Shown here in pieces: positions 54,885-63,458 of a stretch of 64,000 bases of DNA (the stretch's first letter is position 1; each line of letters begins with the position of its first letter). Source of the DNA: Acetobacter oryzifermentans. Its GTDB lineage: Bacteria; Pseudomonadota; Alphaproteobacteria; Acetobacterales; Acetobacteraceae. The position numbers were made by a program, and so were the translations under genes. The stretch spans positions 2,139,501-2,203,500 of the forward strand of contig NZ_CP011120.1 of the NCBI RefSeq assembly GCF_001628715.1, read 5' to 3'. The notes below the pieces were generated by a model. That model was not told the DNA's origin, made no database searches, and saw nothing but the letters and a program-made list of their open reading frames with translations.

Positions 54885-57725
54885 ATGTCAAAGCGTATGC
54901 TGATCGACGCGACACACGCGGAAGAAACGCGTGTTGTTGTGATGGACGGAAATCGGCTTGAAGATTACGATGTTGAATCTGCTGCAAAAAAGCAGCTTAA
55001 AGGGAACATCTACCTTGCCCGCGTTGTTCGCGTAGAGCCAAGCCTGCAAGCCGCCTTTGTAGAATATGGCGGCAACCGCCACGGCTTTCTGGCCTTTAGC
55101 GAAATCCATCCGGATTACTATCAGATCCCGGTTTCTGACCGCGAAAAGCTGCTGGCCCTTCAGGCGGAAGAAGAAGCTCTGCTGGAAAACAGCGAAAATG
55201 GTTCTGATGAAGATGATGTATCTGACAATGCAGAAACTCAGGCATCTGATACGGAACAGGATATAGAAGCATCTGACACTGCCGCTCAGAATGAAGGCGA
55301 AGGTTCTGAACGGGAAGAACGTTCTACCAACAAGCCGGATGCTCCAGACTACGTCGGCGGCGAAACAGATACGGGTGAAGAAGCCCTTATTCAAAAACGC
55401 ATTGCCCGATTCCTGCGTAACTACCGTATTCAGGAAGTTATCCGCCGTCGGCAGGTGCTGCTTGTGCAGGTGGTTAAGGAAGAACGTGGCAACAAGGGCG
55501 CAGCCCTGACCACCTATGTTTCTTTGGCTGGCCGTTACTGTGTGCTTATGCCCAATGCCCTGCGTGGTGGTGGCGTTTCACGCAAGATTACATCTGTGGC
55601 AGACCGCCGCCGCCTGCGAGATATTGTTTCCGACCTTAACCTGCCCCGCGGCATGGCCATGATTGTGCGCACTGCTGGCGCGCAACGGCCCGGCCCAGAA
55701 ATTACGCGAGACTGCGAATATCTGCTCCATCTGTGGGATGATATCCGCGAACATACGCTTCAATCCGTGGCCCCCGCACTGATTTACGAAGAAGCGAGCT
55801 TGGTAAAACGCGCTATCCGCGATGTTTACACCCGCGAAATCAGCGAAATTGTAGTGGATGGAGAAAACGGCTGGAAAGCCGCGCGGGACTTCATGCGGAT
55901 GCTGATGCCTCAGCACGCAGAAAAAGTCCGGCTGTGGAACAAGGAAAACCAACCTCTGTTCACCCACTACCACGTGGAAGGGCATCTGGATGCCATGTTC
56001 TCCCCCGTGGTGTCTCTGCGCTCTGGCGGTTATCTGGTTATCAACCAGACAGAAGCCTTGGTTGCCATTGACGTAAACTCGGGCAAAGCCACCAGCCAAC
56101 GTAACATTGAAGAAACGGCATTCCGCACCAATCAGGAAGCTGCTGATGAAGTAGCCCGCCAGTTGCGCCTGCGCGATCTGGCTGGCCTGATTGTAATCGA
56201 CTTCATTGATATGGAGTCTCGCCGCCATAACTCCATGATCGAACGCCGCCTGAAAGATGCCTTGCGGCATGATCGGGCACGTATCCAGATTGGCTCTATC
56301 TCCCATTTCGGGTTGCTGGAAATGTCGCGCCAGCGGCTACGCCCATCTGTAGCAGAAGCCGCCTTTATGCCTTGCCCGCACTGTAATGGCACAGGCATGA
56401 TGCGCAGCATTGAAAGCTCTGCCCTGCATGTTCTGCGCGCAGTGGAAGAAGAAGGTGCACGCCGCCGTTCTTCCGCCATTACCGTGCATGTTGCTGCGGA
56501 TATTGCTTTCTACATCCTAAACAACAAGCGGGACTGGCTGACCCAGATCGAACAGCGCCACCAGATGGAAGTGCTGTTTGCCGCAGACAATACGCTGCCA
56601 GCTCCGGAAGTTCGGATCGAACGCCGCCAGCATGCACGTCCGCCACGGATTCAGCCGCCATTGCCGCCGGTTGAAAACATTGTGGCAGATGAGGTTGCTG
56701 CTGCCACGCCAGAAATTCCGGCTGCAGAAGCTTCTTCTATTCAGGAAACTGCCGATACTTCCGACGAGCCACGGCGTCGGCGTCGGCGTCGGCGCCGTCG
56801 GCGGAATGATCAGGACACCAATCAGGTATCTGAAACACAGACACAGCCTGATACAGAAACACCAGAAACTGCTGAAACCGCACCCATTGCAGCGCCTGAA
56901 AACGCGGCAGAACCTGTTGCAGAAGCCGAAGCAGAAACCAATCTGGTGCCGGGCCGACGCAGAACCCGCCGCTCCCGTGTGCGCAAACCAACTGAAACAC
57001 GCACGGAAATCCATGTAGATATCGAAGAAGGCCCCGCGCCACGGCCCAATATGCCAGCATGGGAAGGCCCAACACCGGCCAATCCATTTGGCGGTGCGCC
57101 GGACATTTTCGAACTTCTGGAAAACACTGCCCGCCAACAGGCTGTTGACATTGCACCAGCACCTAAAGCAGCTAACGTGCAGGAAGAAGCTGCAAGCGTG
57201 CCAGTAGAACCCGCCAAAACGGAAGAGGTTGCACCCCAGCCCGTTATGGCTGCACCGGAAGAGCCTGAAAAAACGGAAGAAGCGCCTAAACCGCGTCGTC
57301 GCCGCACACGCAAGAAGGTAGAACCCGCAACCGAAGAAAATGCCGAACAGGCAGAAACATCTGTAGCCGCACCAGAAGCAGAAGCTGCATCAACGGAAGC
57401 AGAGGCCCCCAAAAAACCTGTGCGCCGCCGTGCAACCCGCCGCAAAACAGTGGCAAAGGATGAGGCAACAGAAGCGGCTGAAGCTTCTACAGCGGACACT
57501 GCCGAGGAAAAGCCAAAGAAAACAACGCGTCGGCGCACCACTCGTAAAAAGGCAGAACCAGCCTCTACTCCAGAAGCCGCCAGCGGAAGCGAAGCAGTTG
57601 CTACTTCTGCACCTAAAGAGGCTGCATCTGAAGTTTCTGATAAAGAAGAAGCTATTGTCCAGCCTATCGTGATCGAAGATAGCCCGCCAGCAACGCGCAG
57701 GCGTACCGGCTGGTGGAAAAAGTAA
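54885..57725 (+). CDS. rne: Ribonuclease E
   Basis: RNase E is the endonuclease that starts mRNA decay and processes rRNA and tRNA. About 947 residues. The S1 domain (GNIYLARVVRVEPSLQAAFVEYGGNRHGFLAFSEIHPDYY) is interrupted by a very acidic insertion (about residues 95-170), as in alphaproteobacteria. The metal-binding aspartates are D396 (AIDVNSGK) and D439 (VIDFIDM), 43 apart as in E. coli. The zinc-link cysteines are C497 and C500 (CPHC). The C-terminal half is disordered, with a 12-Arg run near residue 635 and repeated Lys/Arg patches. The start ATG at 54885 (MSKRMLIDATHAEETRVVV) is the family start; an open frame continues to 54726. Two hairpins end the transcript. Confidence 0.95.
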   Translation: MSKRMLIDATHAEETRVVVMDGNRLEDYDVESAAKKQLKGNIYLARVVRVEPSLQAAFVEYGGNRHGFLAFSEIHPDYYQIPVSDREKLLALQAEEEALLENSENGSDEDDVSDNAETQASDTEQDIEASDTAAQNEGEGSEREERSTNKPDAPDYVGGETDTGEEALIQKRIARFLRNYRIQEVIRRRQVLLVQVVKEERGNKGAALTTYVSLAGRYCVLMPNALRGGGVSRKITSVADRRRLRDIVSDLNLPRGMAMIVRTAGAQRPGPEITRDCEYLLHLWDDIREHTLQSVAPALIYEEASLVKRAIRDVYTREISEIVVDGENGWKAARDFMRMLMPQHAEKVRLWNKENQPLFTHYHVEGHLDAMFSPVVSLRSGGYLVINQTEALVAIDVNSGKATSQRNIEETAFRTNQEAADEVARQLRLRDLAGLIVIDFIDMESRRHNSMIERRLKDALRHDRARIQIGSISHFGLLEMSRQRLRPSVAEAAFMPCPHCNGTGMMRSIESSALHVLRAVEEEGARRRSSAITVHVAADIAFYILNNKRDWLTQIEQRHQMEVLFAADNTLPAPEVRIERRQHARPPRIQPPLPPVENIVADEVAAATPEIPAAEASSIQETADTSDEPRRRRRRRRRRRNDQDTNQVSETQTQPDTETPETAETAPIAAPENAAEPVAEAEAETNLVPGRRRTRRSRVRKPTETRTEIHVDIEEGPAPRPNMPAWEGPTPANPFGGAPDIFELLENTARQQAVDIAPAPKAANVQEEAASVPVEPAKTEEVAPQPVMAAPEEPEKTEEAPKPRRRRTRKKVEPATEENAEQAETSVAAPEAEAASTEAEAPKKPVRRRATRRKTVAKDEATEAAEASTADTAEEKPKKTTRRRTTRKKAEPASTPEAASGSEAVATSAPKEAASEVSDKEEAIVQPIVIEDSPPATRRRTGWWKK

Positions 57726-57740
57726 ATCACACCACGCTTC

Positions 57741-57777
57741 TACCAGATTTAAAGGGCTTTCTCCTTTAGATCTGGTA
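57741..57777 (+). other. first stem-loop after rne
   Basis: TACCAGATTTAAAGG and CCTTTAGATCTGGTA form a stem with one mismatch around a short loop, 16 bases after the rne stop. Directly after it lies the terminator at 57778. Confidence 0.55.
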
Positions 57778-57834
57778 AGTGGCCATATCTGCCAGACGCA
57801 AACTGATGGCAGATGTGGCCACTACATATTTTTC
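57778..57834 (+). terminator. intrinsic terminator after rne
   Basis: AGTGGCCATATCTGCCA pairs with TGGCAGATGTGGCCACT over 17 bp (with two mismatches in the TA/TG region) around a 12-base loop, followed by ACATATTTTTC. Confidence 0.75.
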
Positions 57835-57900
57835 TTCTGCTGCGCCTTGTGGTAGGAGTGCAGGCTTAATTTGACACGCCTTGCCTCCGCCGGAGTTTTC

Positions 57901-58632
57901 ATGAACCATCCCCGCCCTGCCCATCAGACCGAAACATCTTTCGGCACGGAAGATAACGGGCGTATTGTTCTGGCTCTCCCTAAAGGCCGTATCCTCAAAG
58001 CTGTGTCACCCCTTATGTCTGGCACAGGTATGGCCCCTGCCCCAGAATGCTTGGGGGGAGATAGCCGCAAACTGCGCTTTCCCACGCAGGACCCACAGGT
58101 TGATGTGGTGCGCGTGCGCTCGTTTGACGTTGCAACCTTTGTGGCCAGCGGCGGTGCACAGGTTGGCGTTTGCGGCGCTGATGTGCTGATGGAATTCGAT
58201 TACCCCGAAATTTACGCCCCGCTTGATCTGGGTATTGGCGCATGCCGCATTTCTGTGGCGCAGCCTGCTCACCTTCCGCATGATCCACAGGAATGGAAGC
58301 GTTGGTCCGAAGTGCGGGTAGCCACCAAATACCCCGCTATCACACGTCGCTTTTTTGCAGCACGCGGCATTAACGCCACCATTGTGCACCTGCACGGTGC
58401 CATGGAACTGGCTCCAATGCTTGGTCTTTCCCGCCTCATTGTGGATCTGGTGGATACAGGCTCTACCCTGAAAGCCAACGGCCTGAAGGAAGTAGAAACC
58501 ATCGCTCAGGTCACCAGCCGCGTTATTGTTAACCGCACGGCCCTTAAAACCCGCCCGGAACAGATTGACCGCATTCTCTCCCGCTTTCGCACGGCGCTTG
58601 CTACATCCTCGCCCGTTGCGGAAAATGTGTAA
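57901..58632 (+). CDS. hisG: ATP phosphoribosyltransferase, short form
   Basis: HisG catalyses the first step of histidine synthesis, joining ATP and PRPP. The 243-residue protein lacks the C-terminal regulatory domain of long HisG. Conserved segments are RIVLALPKGRIL, LRFPTQDPQVDVVRVRSFDVATFVASGGAQVGVCGADVLMEFDYPEIYAPLDLGIGACRISVAQP, and the PRPP-binding LSRLIVDLVDTGSTLKANGLKEVETI. Short forms need HisZ, which is not in the window. The ATG at 57901 has a CGGAG site; an in-frame TTG at 57871 is less likely. hisD follows 14 bases later. Confidence 0.95.
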   Translation: MNHPRPAHQTETSFGTEDNGRIVLALPKGRILKAVSPLMSGTGMAPAPECLGGDSRKLRFPTQDPQVDVVRVRSFDVATFVASGGAQVGVCGADVLMEFDYPEIYAPLDLGIGACRISVAQPAHLPHDPQEWKRWSEVRVATKYPAITRRFFAARGINATIVHLHGAMELAPMLGLSRLIVDLVDTGSTLKANGLKEVETIAQVTSRVIVNRTALKTRPEQIDRILSRFRTALATSSPVAENV

Positions 58633-58646
58633 GGCAGACGCATTCC

Positions 58647-59960
58647 ATGAAACGGCTTGATACGCGCGAACCGAATTTTGAAACCGCCTTTACCGCTCTT
58701 CTTTCCAATCGTGAGGAGCAAGGGCAGGAAGTTCATAAACCGGTTGCAGATATTCTGGCTGCTGTACGCAAAGAAGGTGATGCCGCACTTTGTGCTTTTA
58801 CAGAGCGCTTTGACCGCCTGCCCCTTACCGCGCAACAGCTTGCCTTTACGGCACAGGAGATCGAGCAGGCACGCGCAAAAGTAAGCCCTGAACTTCTGGA
58901 AGCACTGGATATTGCCGCACAGCGTATCGAGTCCTTCCATAAAAACCAGCTACCTTCTGATATCCGTTACACAGATGATGTGGGCATGACATTGGGCATG
59001 CGTTGGATTCCGCTAGATGCAGTCGGCCTGTATGTGCCCGGTGGCAAAGCAGCATATCCATCTTCCGTGTTGATGAACGCCATCCCCGCCAAAGTTGCTG
59101 GAGTGCAGCGTTTGGCCATGTGTGTGCCAACTCCTGATGGGGTGATTAACCCGTTGGTGCTGGCCGCAGCGCACCGAGCTGGTGTAACAGAAATCTACCG
59201 TGTTGGCGGTGCGCAGGCTGTGGGCGCTATGGCCTATGGCACGCAAACCATCCGCCCGGTGGATCGCATTGTTGGCCCGGGCAACGCATACGTGGCCGAA
59301 GCCAAACGTCAGGTTTTTGGATATGTGGGCATAGACAGTATTGCTGGCCCATCTGATGTGGTGGTGATTGCCGATTCGAATACGAATCCTCGCTTGATTG
59401 CGCTGGATCTGCTGGCACAGGCCGAGCATGATGAATGCGCGCAAGCCACACTTATTACCCCTGATGCAGCATTTGCAGATACCGTTATTCAGGCTGTGGA
59501 AGCTGAACTGCGCGTACTGTCCCGCTCAGCTATTGCAGGAGAAAGCTGGGCACGTAATGGTGCAGTGCTGATTAGCCGCAATATGAAGGAAGCCGTAGAA
59601 CTGGCCAACCGTCTGGCACCCGAACATCTTGAACTGATGGTGGATGATCCGGAAAGCCTGTTTACCCATGTACGCCATGCCGGGGCTGCCTTTCTGGGCC
59701 GTTTCTGCCCCGAAGCCATAGGGGATTACGTAGGCGGCCCCAACCATGTGCTACCTACATCCCGCACCGCGCGTTTTGCTTCTGGCCTGTCTGTTTTTGA
59801 CTTCATGAAGCGCACAACGTTTTTATCTGGCGGCCCGGATGCCCTCCGCCAGATCGGGCCCGCTGCTGTGGCGCTGGCTCAGGCCGAAGGGCTGGAAGCC
59901 CACGCACTTAGTGTTTCCGCCAGATTGGATGTTCTGGCAGCCTCAACACCTAATGCTTGA
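58647..59960 (+). CDS. hisD: Histidinol dehydrogenase
   Basis: HisD performs the last two oxidations of histidine synthesis, using zinc and NAD. The 437-residue protein has the family motifs VGLYVPGGKAAYPSSVLMNAIPAKVAGV, the NAD-binding VGGAQAVGAMAYGTQTI, IDSIAGPSDVVVIADSNTNPRLIALDLLAQAEHDECAQATLIT (with the zinc-ligand His), APEHLELMVDDPESL with a catalytic Glu-His, and GPNHVLPTSRTARFASGLSVFDFMKRTT. It forms a hisGD operon and is followed by 74 bases before infA. Confidence 0.96.
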   Translation: MKRLDTREPNFETAFTALLSNREEQGQEVHKPVADILAAVRKEGDAALCAFTERFDRLPLTAQQLAFTAQEIEQARAKVSPELLEALDIAAQRIESFHKNQLPSDIRYTDDVGMTLGMRWIPLDAVGLYVPGGKAAYPSSVLMNAIPAKVAGVQRLAMCVPTPDGVINPLVLAAAHRAGVTEIYRVGGAQAVGAMAYGTQTIRPVDRIVGPGNAYVAEAKRQVFGYVGIDSIAGPSDVVVIADSNTNPRLIALDLLAQAEHDECAQATLITPDAAFADTVIQAVEAELRVLSRSAIAGESWARNGAVLISRNMKEAVELANRLAPEHLELMVDDPESLFTHVRHAGAAFLGRFCPEAIGDYVGGPNHVLPTSRTARFASGLSVFDFMKRTTFLSGGPDALRQIGPAAVALAQAEGLEAHALSVSARLDVLAASTPNA

Positions 59961-60034
59961 CCATAGGCTGTCACTCACCCATATCTGCTCACCAAGATTG
60001 ACCTTTAACGGCTCTGAAACATACGAAGGATGCA

Positions 60035-60253
60035 ATGTCTAAAGAAGACATGATTGAATTTAGCGGCACGGTAACTGAACTGCTGCCTAATGCCATGTTC
60101 CGCGTAAAGCTGGACAATGAACACGTTATTCTGGCGCATACCAGCGGCAAAATGCGTAAGAACCGTATTCGCGTTCTGGCGGGTGACCGCGTGAATGTTG
60201 AAATGACACCTTACGACCTTTCCAAGGGTCGCATTACGTTCCGCTTCAAATAA
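60035..60253 (+). CDS. infA: Translation initiation factor IF-1
   Basis: IF-1 is a single S1-like OB fold of 72 residues that binds the A site. The whole sequence is the canonical one: [71 protein letters not shown]. The start ATG at 60035 has an AAGGA site. It heads the operon infA-maf-RNase G-like-yacG, an order typical of alphaproteobacteria; the maf frame starts four bases after its stop. Confidence 0.98.
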   Translation: MSKEDMIEFSGTVTELLPNAMFRVKLDNEHVILAHTSGKMRKNRIRVLAGDRVNVEMTPYDLSKGRITFRFK

Positions 60254-60257
60254 AGCC

Positions 60258-60890
60258 GTGACAGTTTCCGGCCAGCAGAACTCCGTTAAAGGAGAGGCAC
60301 CTCTCCTTATACTGGCATCTGCTTCGCCCCAGCGGGTAGAGCTGCTGCGCCAGATTGGCGTAGTGCCTGACCGCATCATTCCGGCTGATATTGACGAAAC
60401 ACCCGCAAAAACAGAACGTCCCCGTGCTTATGCGCGCCGTATGGCGTTGGAAAAAGCACGCGCGGTAGCTGCCACCGTTACTGAACCGGCCTTAATTCTA
60501 GCTGCAGATACAGTGGTTACGCTGGGGCGGCGTATTCTACCAAAAGCAGAAAAGCGGGAAACTGCGCAATTCTGTCTGGAACGCCTTTCTGGCAGACGGC
60601 ATACAGTCATAACATCGGTTGCGGTTATGCCTAGCTCCGCGTGGCCACAAGGTAAAACAGCAGAGCGACTGGTAGAAACAGCGGTTACGTTTAATCGTCT
60701 TACACCGCATCAGATCAATGCGCTATTAGATGCGGGAGACTGGGCAGGCAAAGCAGGCGGATATGCCCTGCAAGGCCATGCTGCAGGCTTTATTCGTTTT
60801 CTATCTGGTAGCAGCTCTGCTGTTATTGGTTTGCCGCTATTTGAAACAGCCCAGCTTTTACGCGGGCAACCCGGACACTGGCTGGCGTGA
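60258..60890 (+). CDS. maf: Maf-family nucleotide pyrophosphatase
   Basis: Maf proteins hydrolyse noncanonical or modified nucleotides such as dTTP, UTP or methylated bases, and are tied to septum formation. The 210-residue protein starts at a GTG at 60258 (MTVSGQQNSVKGEAPLLILASASPQRVELLRQIG). It contains the ASASPQR motif, the catalytic region AADTVVTLGRRILPKAE, and DWAGKAGGYALQGHAAGFIRFLSGSSSAVIGLPLFET. The residue pattern fits the YhdE/YceF group without letting me choose the substrate. Its stop overlaps the start of the RNase G-like gene. Confidence 0.9.
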   Translation: MTVSGQQNSVKGEAPLLILASASPQRVELLRQIGVVPDRIIPADIDETPAKTERPRAYARRMALEKARAVAATVTEPALILAADTVVTLGRRILPKAEKRETAQFCLERLSGRRHTVITSVAVMPSSAWPQGKTAERLVETAVTFNRLTPHQINALLDAGDWAGKAGGYALQGHAAGFIRFLSGSSSAVIGLPLFETAQLLRGQPGHWLA

Positions 60891-61972
60891 TGCATTATTT
60901 GCGCATTGCCACCTTTCCGGGTGAAATGCGCCTTGCTGTTACCAAAGATGATACGCTGCTGGATTACGCACTTTGGCGGCCAGCCACCCCCGATCTTGTT
61001 GGCAATATCTATGTTGCGCGTGTAGCGGCACAAGCTGCCTTTATGGGGGGAGCATTTGTAGATCTGGGGCATGGCCTGCAAGGTTTTCTATCCGACCAGA
61101 AAGCAGTCTCTCACCTTACCGAAGGCCAGAGCATAACGGTTTGCGTTTCCCGCGCAGCGCAAGGCGGCAAAGGCGTGCGTGTGCGCATGCTGGAGCCTTC
61201 TGCCCAGGGTAAGGATGTTGGCCTCGTAACCACCGGTCCAACCCCTCTGGAACGTCTGACCGCCCAATGGCCAAATGCGATCATTACCGTAGATACCCCG
61301 CAGGCGGCCGCCCTTGTGCCCCCGCTCCTACGCGCAAAAAGAGAAGCCGGGTTTATACCTATACCGCCAGAAATTATGGCAGCATGTCATGCTCTGGAAG
61401 ACAGCAGTGTAGATCTACCAGGCAACATGCAGGCAACCATTACGCCAACCCCCGCGCTTATTGCCATTGATATGGACGCACCGCCTGTTGCGGGCTCCCG
61501 CCCCAAGCAGACTGCACAGTTTGCAGCAAATCGTGATGCGTTGCCTGAACTTTTACACCAAATCCGCCTGCGCAATCTTTCTGGAGCAATTGTCATTGAT
61601 CCAGCAGGTATGGCCATGCGCAAGCGTCAGGCTTTGCAAGATGTCGTACAAGAGGCTTTGCGGGCAGATCCACTTCGCCCACGCTGCCTTGGCGTAAGCG
61701 CTTTAGGGTTGATTGAGATTGTGCGCCCGCGCATTCACCCCTCCCTTCCAGAGCTTCTCAACTCTCCTCATGGGCATGCGCTTAAGGCACTCCGAACCAT
61801 CTTGGCACAAGCCCCTACGGCAACCATCTTACGTGGTAGTATCCCCTTTATTCAGGCACTGGAGCAAGACCCGCAAGCCGTGGCAGACTGTGTACAACTC
61901 CGCGGCAAACCTTTGGCCCTAAAGGCCGATCCTGCTTTGCCTGATTTTTTCTGGACGGTTCAGGACGCATGA
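60890..61972 (+). CDS. short RNase E/G-family protein
   Basis: A reduced RNase E/G homologue of about 360 residues. The S1 domain is present ([32 protein letters not shown]), and the two metal-binding aspartates D194 (AIDMD) and D237 (VIDPAGM) keep the 43-residue spacing seen in RNase E. But about 110 residues of the middle region (5' sensor and RNase H-like parts) are missing, the FIDM motif has become PAGM, and the CPxC zinc-link is absent. It may be a minimal nuclease or a regulatory paralogue. The start ATG at 60890 overlaps the maf stop (TGATG), and its stop overlaps yacG (ATGA). Confidence 0.8.
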   Translation: MHYLRIATFPGEMRLAVTKDDTLLDYALWRPATPDLVGNIYVARVAAQAAFMGGAFVDLGHGLQGFLSDQKAVSHLTEGQSITVCVSRAAQGGKGVRVRMLEPSAQGKDVGLVTTGPTPLERLTAQWPNAIITVDTPQAAALVPPLLRAKREAGFIPIPPEIMAACHALEDSSVDLPGNMQATITPTPALIAIDMDAPPVAGSRPKQTAQFAANRDALPELLHQIRLRNLSGAIVIDPAGMAMRKRQALQDVVQEALRADPLRPRCLGVSALGLIEIVRPRIHPSLPELLNSPHGHALKALRTILAQAPTATILRGSIPFIQALEQDPQAVADCVQLRGKPLALKADPALPDFFWTVQDA

Positions 61973-62154
61973 CTTCTAAACCAGCTAAATGCCCCGTATG
62001 CGGCAAGCCTGCACAGGCAGAATTCCGCCCTTTTTGCTCAAAACGCTGCGCAGATATTGATTTAGGCCGCTGGTTTTCTGGCGATTATCGCATTCCCGGT
62101 GCACCTGTCCTGATCGAAAATGATGAAAAAGCTGAAAGAAATGACGAAAGGTGA
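61969..62154 (+). CDS. yacG: DNA gyrase inhibitor YacG
   Basis: YacG is a small zinc-ribbon protein that binds GyrB. The 61-residue product has the zinc ligands [20 protein letters not shown], with the pairs CxxC and CxxxC, followed by the conserved [17 protein letters not shown]. The start overlaps the preceding gene by four bases. It closes the infA operon; tRNA-Phe follows. Confidence 0.92.
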   Translation: MTSKPAKCPVCGKPAQAEFRPFCSKRCADIDLGRWFSGDYRIPGAPVLIENDEKAERNDER

Positions 62155-62209
62155 CTTGATCTCCTGCAAAGAGTGAGATACATGCTCTCTCACGCCGCAA
62201 GGCTGCGGT

Positions 62210-62285
62210 GCCCAAGTAGCTCAGTTGGTAGAGCATGCGACTGAAAATCGCAGTGTCGGTGGTTCGATCCCGCCCTTGGGCACCA
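62210..62285 (+). tRNA. tRNA-Phe (GAA)
   Basis: A 76-base cloverleaf: acceptor GCCCAAG with CTTGGGC, D arm AGCTCAGTTGGTAGAGC, anticodon loop CTGAAAA reading GAA, T arm GGTTCGATCC, discriminator A, encoded CCA. It follows the yacG gene, as in related genomes. Confidence 0.97.
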
Positions 62286-62651
62286 TTAAACGGCAGTAAA
62301 CTGCCCCCCCAAAAAATAGTTTGATATAATTTGGTGTAATCACCTTTAGTGGTTTTAGATCCACGCTCTCTTATTCACAGCAGCGATCGGCTCTGCTCCT
62401 TCAAAAATACCTCCCAATTCCATTTAGAAAAACAGGTTTACTCACGCAAAATGCGTGCGACTGCATATGCCCTGCTCTCTCTTTTTGCGCAGCCATCTCG
62501 TCAGTTCATCCCTTCTGTGCAGCCATAAAGCCTTTCTTCCGCCCTGATTGTTCGAAATAAAGAAAGCATATTCTTTCAGCTCCCTTAGGTTGAGAAGATA
62601 AGCTATCTGTGTATAGTCGTTTCATTATCGAACAGTTTTCAGGAGTATTTT
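62286..62651. other. gene-free interval
   Basis: The 366 bases after tRNA-Phe contain a short GGCAG/CTGCC hairpin close to the tRNA end and, near the right side, a promoter candidate for the cytochrome gene. No protein gene or mobile remnant is recognised; the middle is AT-rich and unremarkable. Confidence 0.5.
62590..62617 (+). promoter_or_regulatory. sigma-70-type promoter candidate for the cytochrome c gene
   Basis: TTGAGA (62590-62595) and TATAGT (62612-62617) are separated by 16 bases, close to the consensus. The cytochrome ATG lies 34 bases downstream with an AGGAG ribosome binding site at 62641-62645. Confidence 0.5.
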
Positions 62652-63122
62652 ATGAAAAAGACCGTTCTCGCTCTGCTAGCAGCTCTTACCGGAGGCGTAG
62701 GCTTTTCTGGTGCAGCGCATGCAGCGGCGGATGGCGCACAGCTTTATGCAACGCACTGCGCCATGTGCCACCAGAGCAGCGGCGATGGCGTTCCAGGGCA
62801 ATTTCCACCCCTGAAAGGACGCATTGACAAAATTGCGGCTTCTCCTGAAGGCAAAACCTACGTGACACACGTACTGCTGAATGGTCTTGCTGGCAGCCTG
62901 AAGGCCGCTGGTGGTTCCTACATGGGTTACATGCCTTCCATGTCATCCATGTCTGATGAAGAAATTGCTGCTCTGCTAACCTACGTTTCCTCCCTGAGTG
63001 GCGCGGCTTCTACGCCAACCTTCACAGCGGATGATATTAAAAAGGAACGTGCTACACCCTTGCAGCCGGGTGTTGTGCTGGAAGAGCGTGAAAAGCTGAA
63101 CGCTGCTCACCCTCTACCATAA
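62652..63122 (+). CDS. small periplasmic c-type cytochrome
   Basis: The 156-residue protein has a Sec signal peptide (MKKTVLALLAALTGGVGFSGAAHA, cleaved before AADGA) and one heme site, CAMCH (cysteines 36 and 39, His40). A methionine in GYMPSMSSMSDEEIAALLTYVSSL probably provides the sixth ligand. It is a class I cytochrome, likely an electron carrier between periplasmic dehydrogenases and the respiratory chain, which is prominent in acetic acid bacteria. The C-terminal extension (about residues 115-156) has no recognised domain. It does not sit beside an alcohol or aldehyde dehydrogenase, so its partner is unknown. Confidence 0.9.
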   Translation: MKKTVLALLAALTGGVGFSGAAHAAADGAQLYATHCAMCHQSSGDGVPGQFPPLKGRIDKIAASPEGKTYVTHVLLNGLAGSLKAAGGSYMGYMPSMSSMSDEEIAALLTYVSSLSGAASTPTFTADDIKKERATPLQPGVVLEEREKLNAAHPLP

Positions 63123-63129
63123 ATAAACC

Positions 63130-63165
63130 AAGAGCCAGCCATTCTTACAAATGGCTGGCTCTTTT
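63130..63165 (+). terminator. intrinsic terminator after the cytochrome gene
   Basis: AAGAGCCAGCCAT and ATGGCTGGCTCTT form a perfect 13-bp stem around an eight-base loop, ending in TT. The stem is strong and lies just after the stop. Confidence 0.8.
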
Positions 63166-63191
63166 AAATACGCTTTAATTTCTAAAAATAT

Positions 63192-63410
63192 TTAACCACT
63201 AACGTCTGGATTATTTTCAGCAACTTCTGCCTTGCTAGTTTTTGTCCTGCGTCCGTCTACAGCTTCTGCAATTTCAGATACGAGATCCAGATATTTATCC
63301 CGATCTGTTTCTACAGAAGAACCAAACTGGTTAAGCAAGCCAAGGATCAGATCCTCACGTGTTGCATGTTTTTTCTCCCTTCTTGGAGAAAAGTGCTTTT
63401 TACCAGACAT
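63192..63410 (-). CDS. small hypothetical protein
   Basis: A 72-residue product with a basic N-terminus (SGKKHFSPRREKKHATRED) and a short amphipathic helix (LILGLLNQFGSSVETDRDKYLDLVSEIAEAVDG) before a Lys/Glu-rich tail. No signal peptide, cysteine or known domain is visible. The ATG at 63410 has only a weak GGAT upstream. It lies 48 bases from the SDR gene on the same strand and may be its downstream partner. I do not recognise it; a non-coding frame is possible. Confidence 0.5.
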   Translation of the reverse strand: MSGKKHFSPRREKKHATREDLILGLLNQFGSSVETDRDKYLDLVSEIAEAVDGRRTKTSKAEVAENNPDVSG

Positions 63411-63458
63411 GAAATTTCATCCCTTTACACCTACATGCTTCTACCATTTGCGCCTTGT

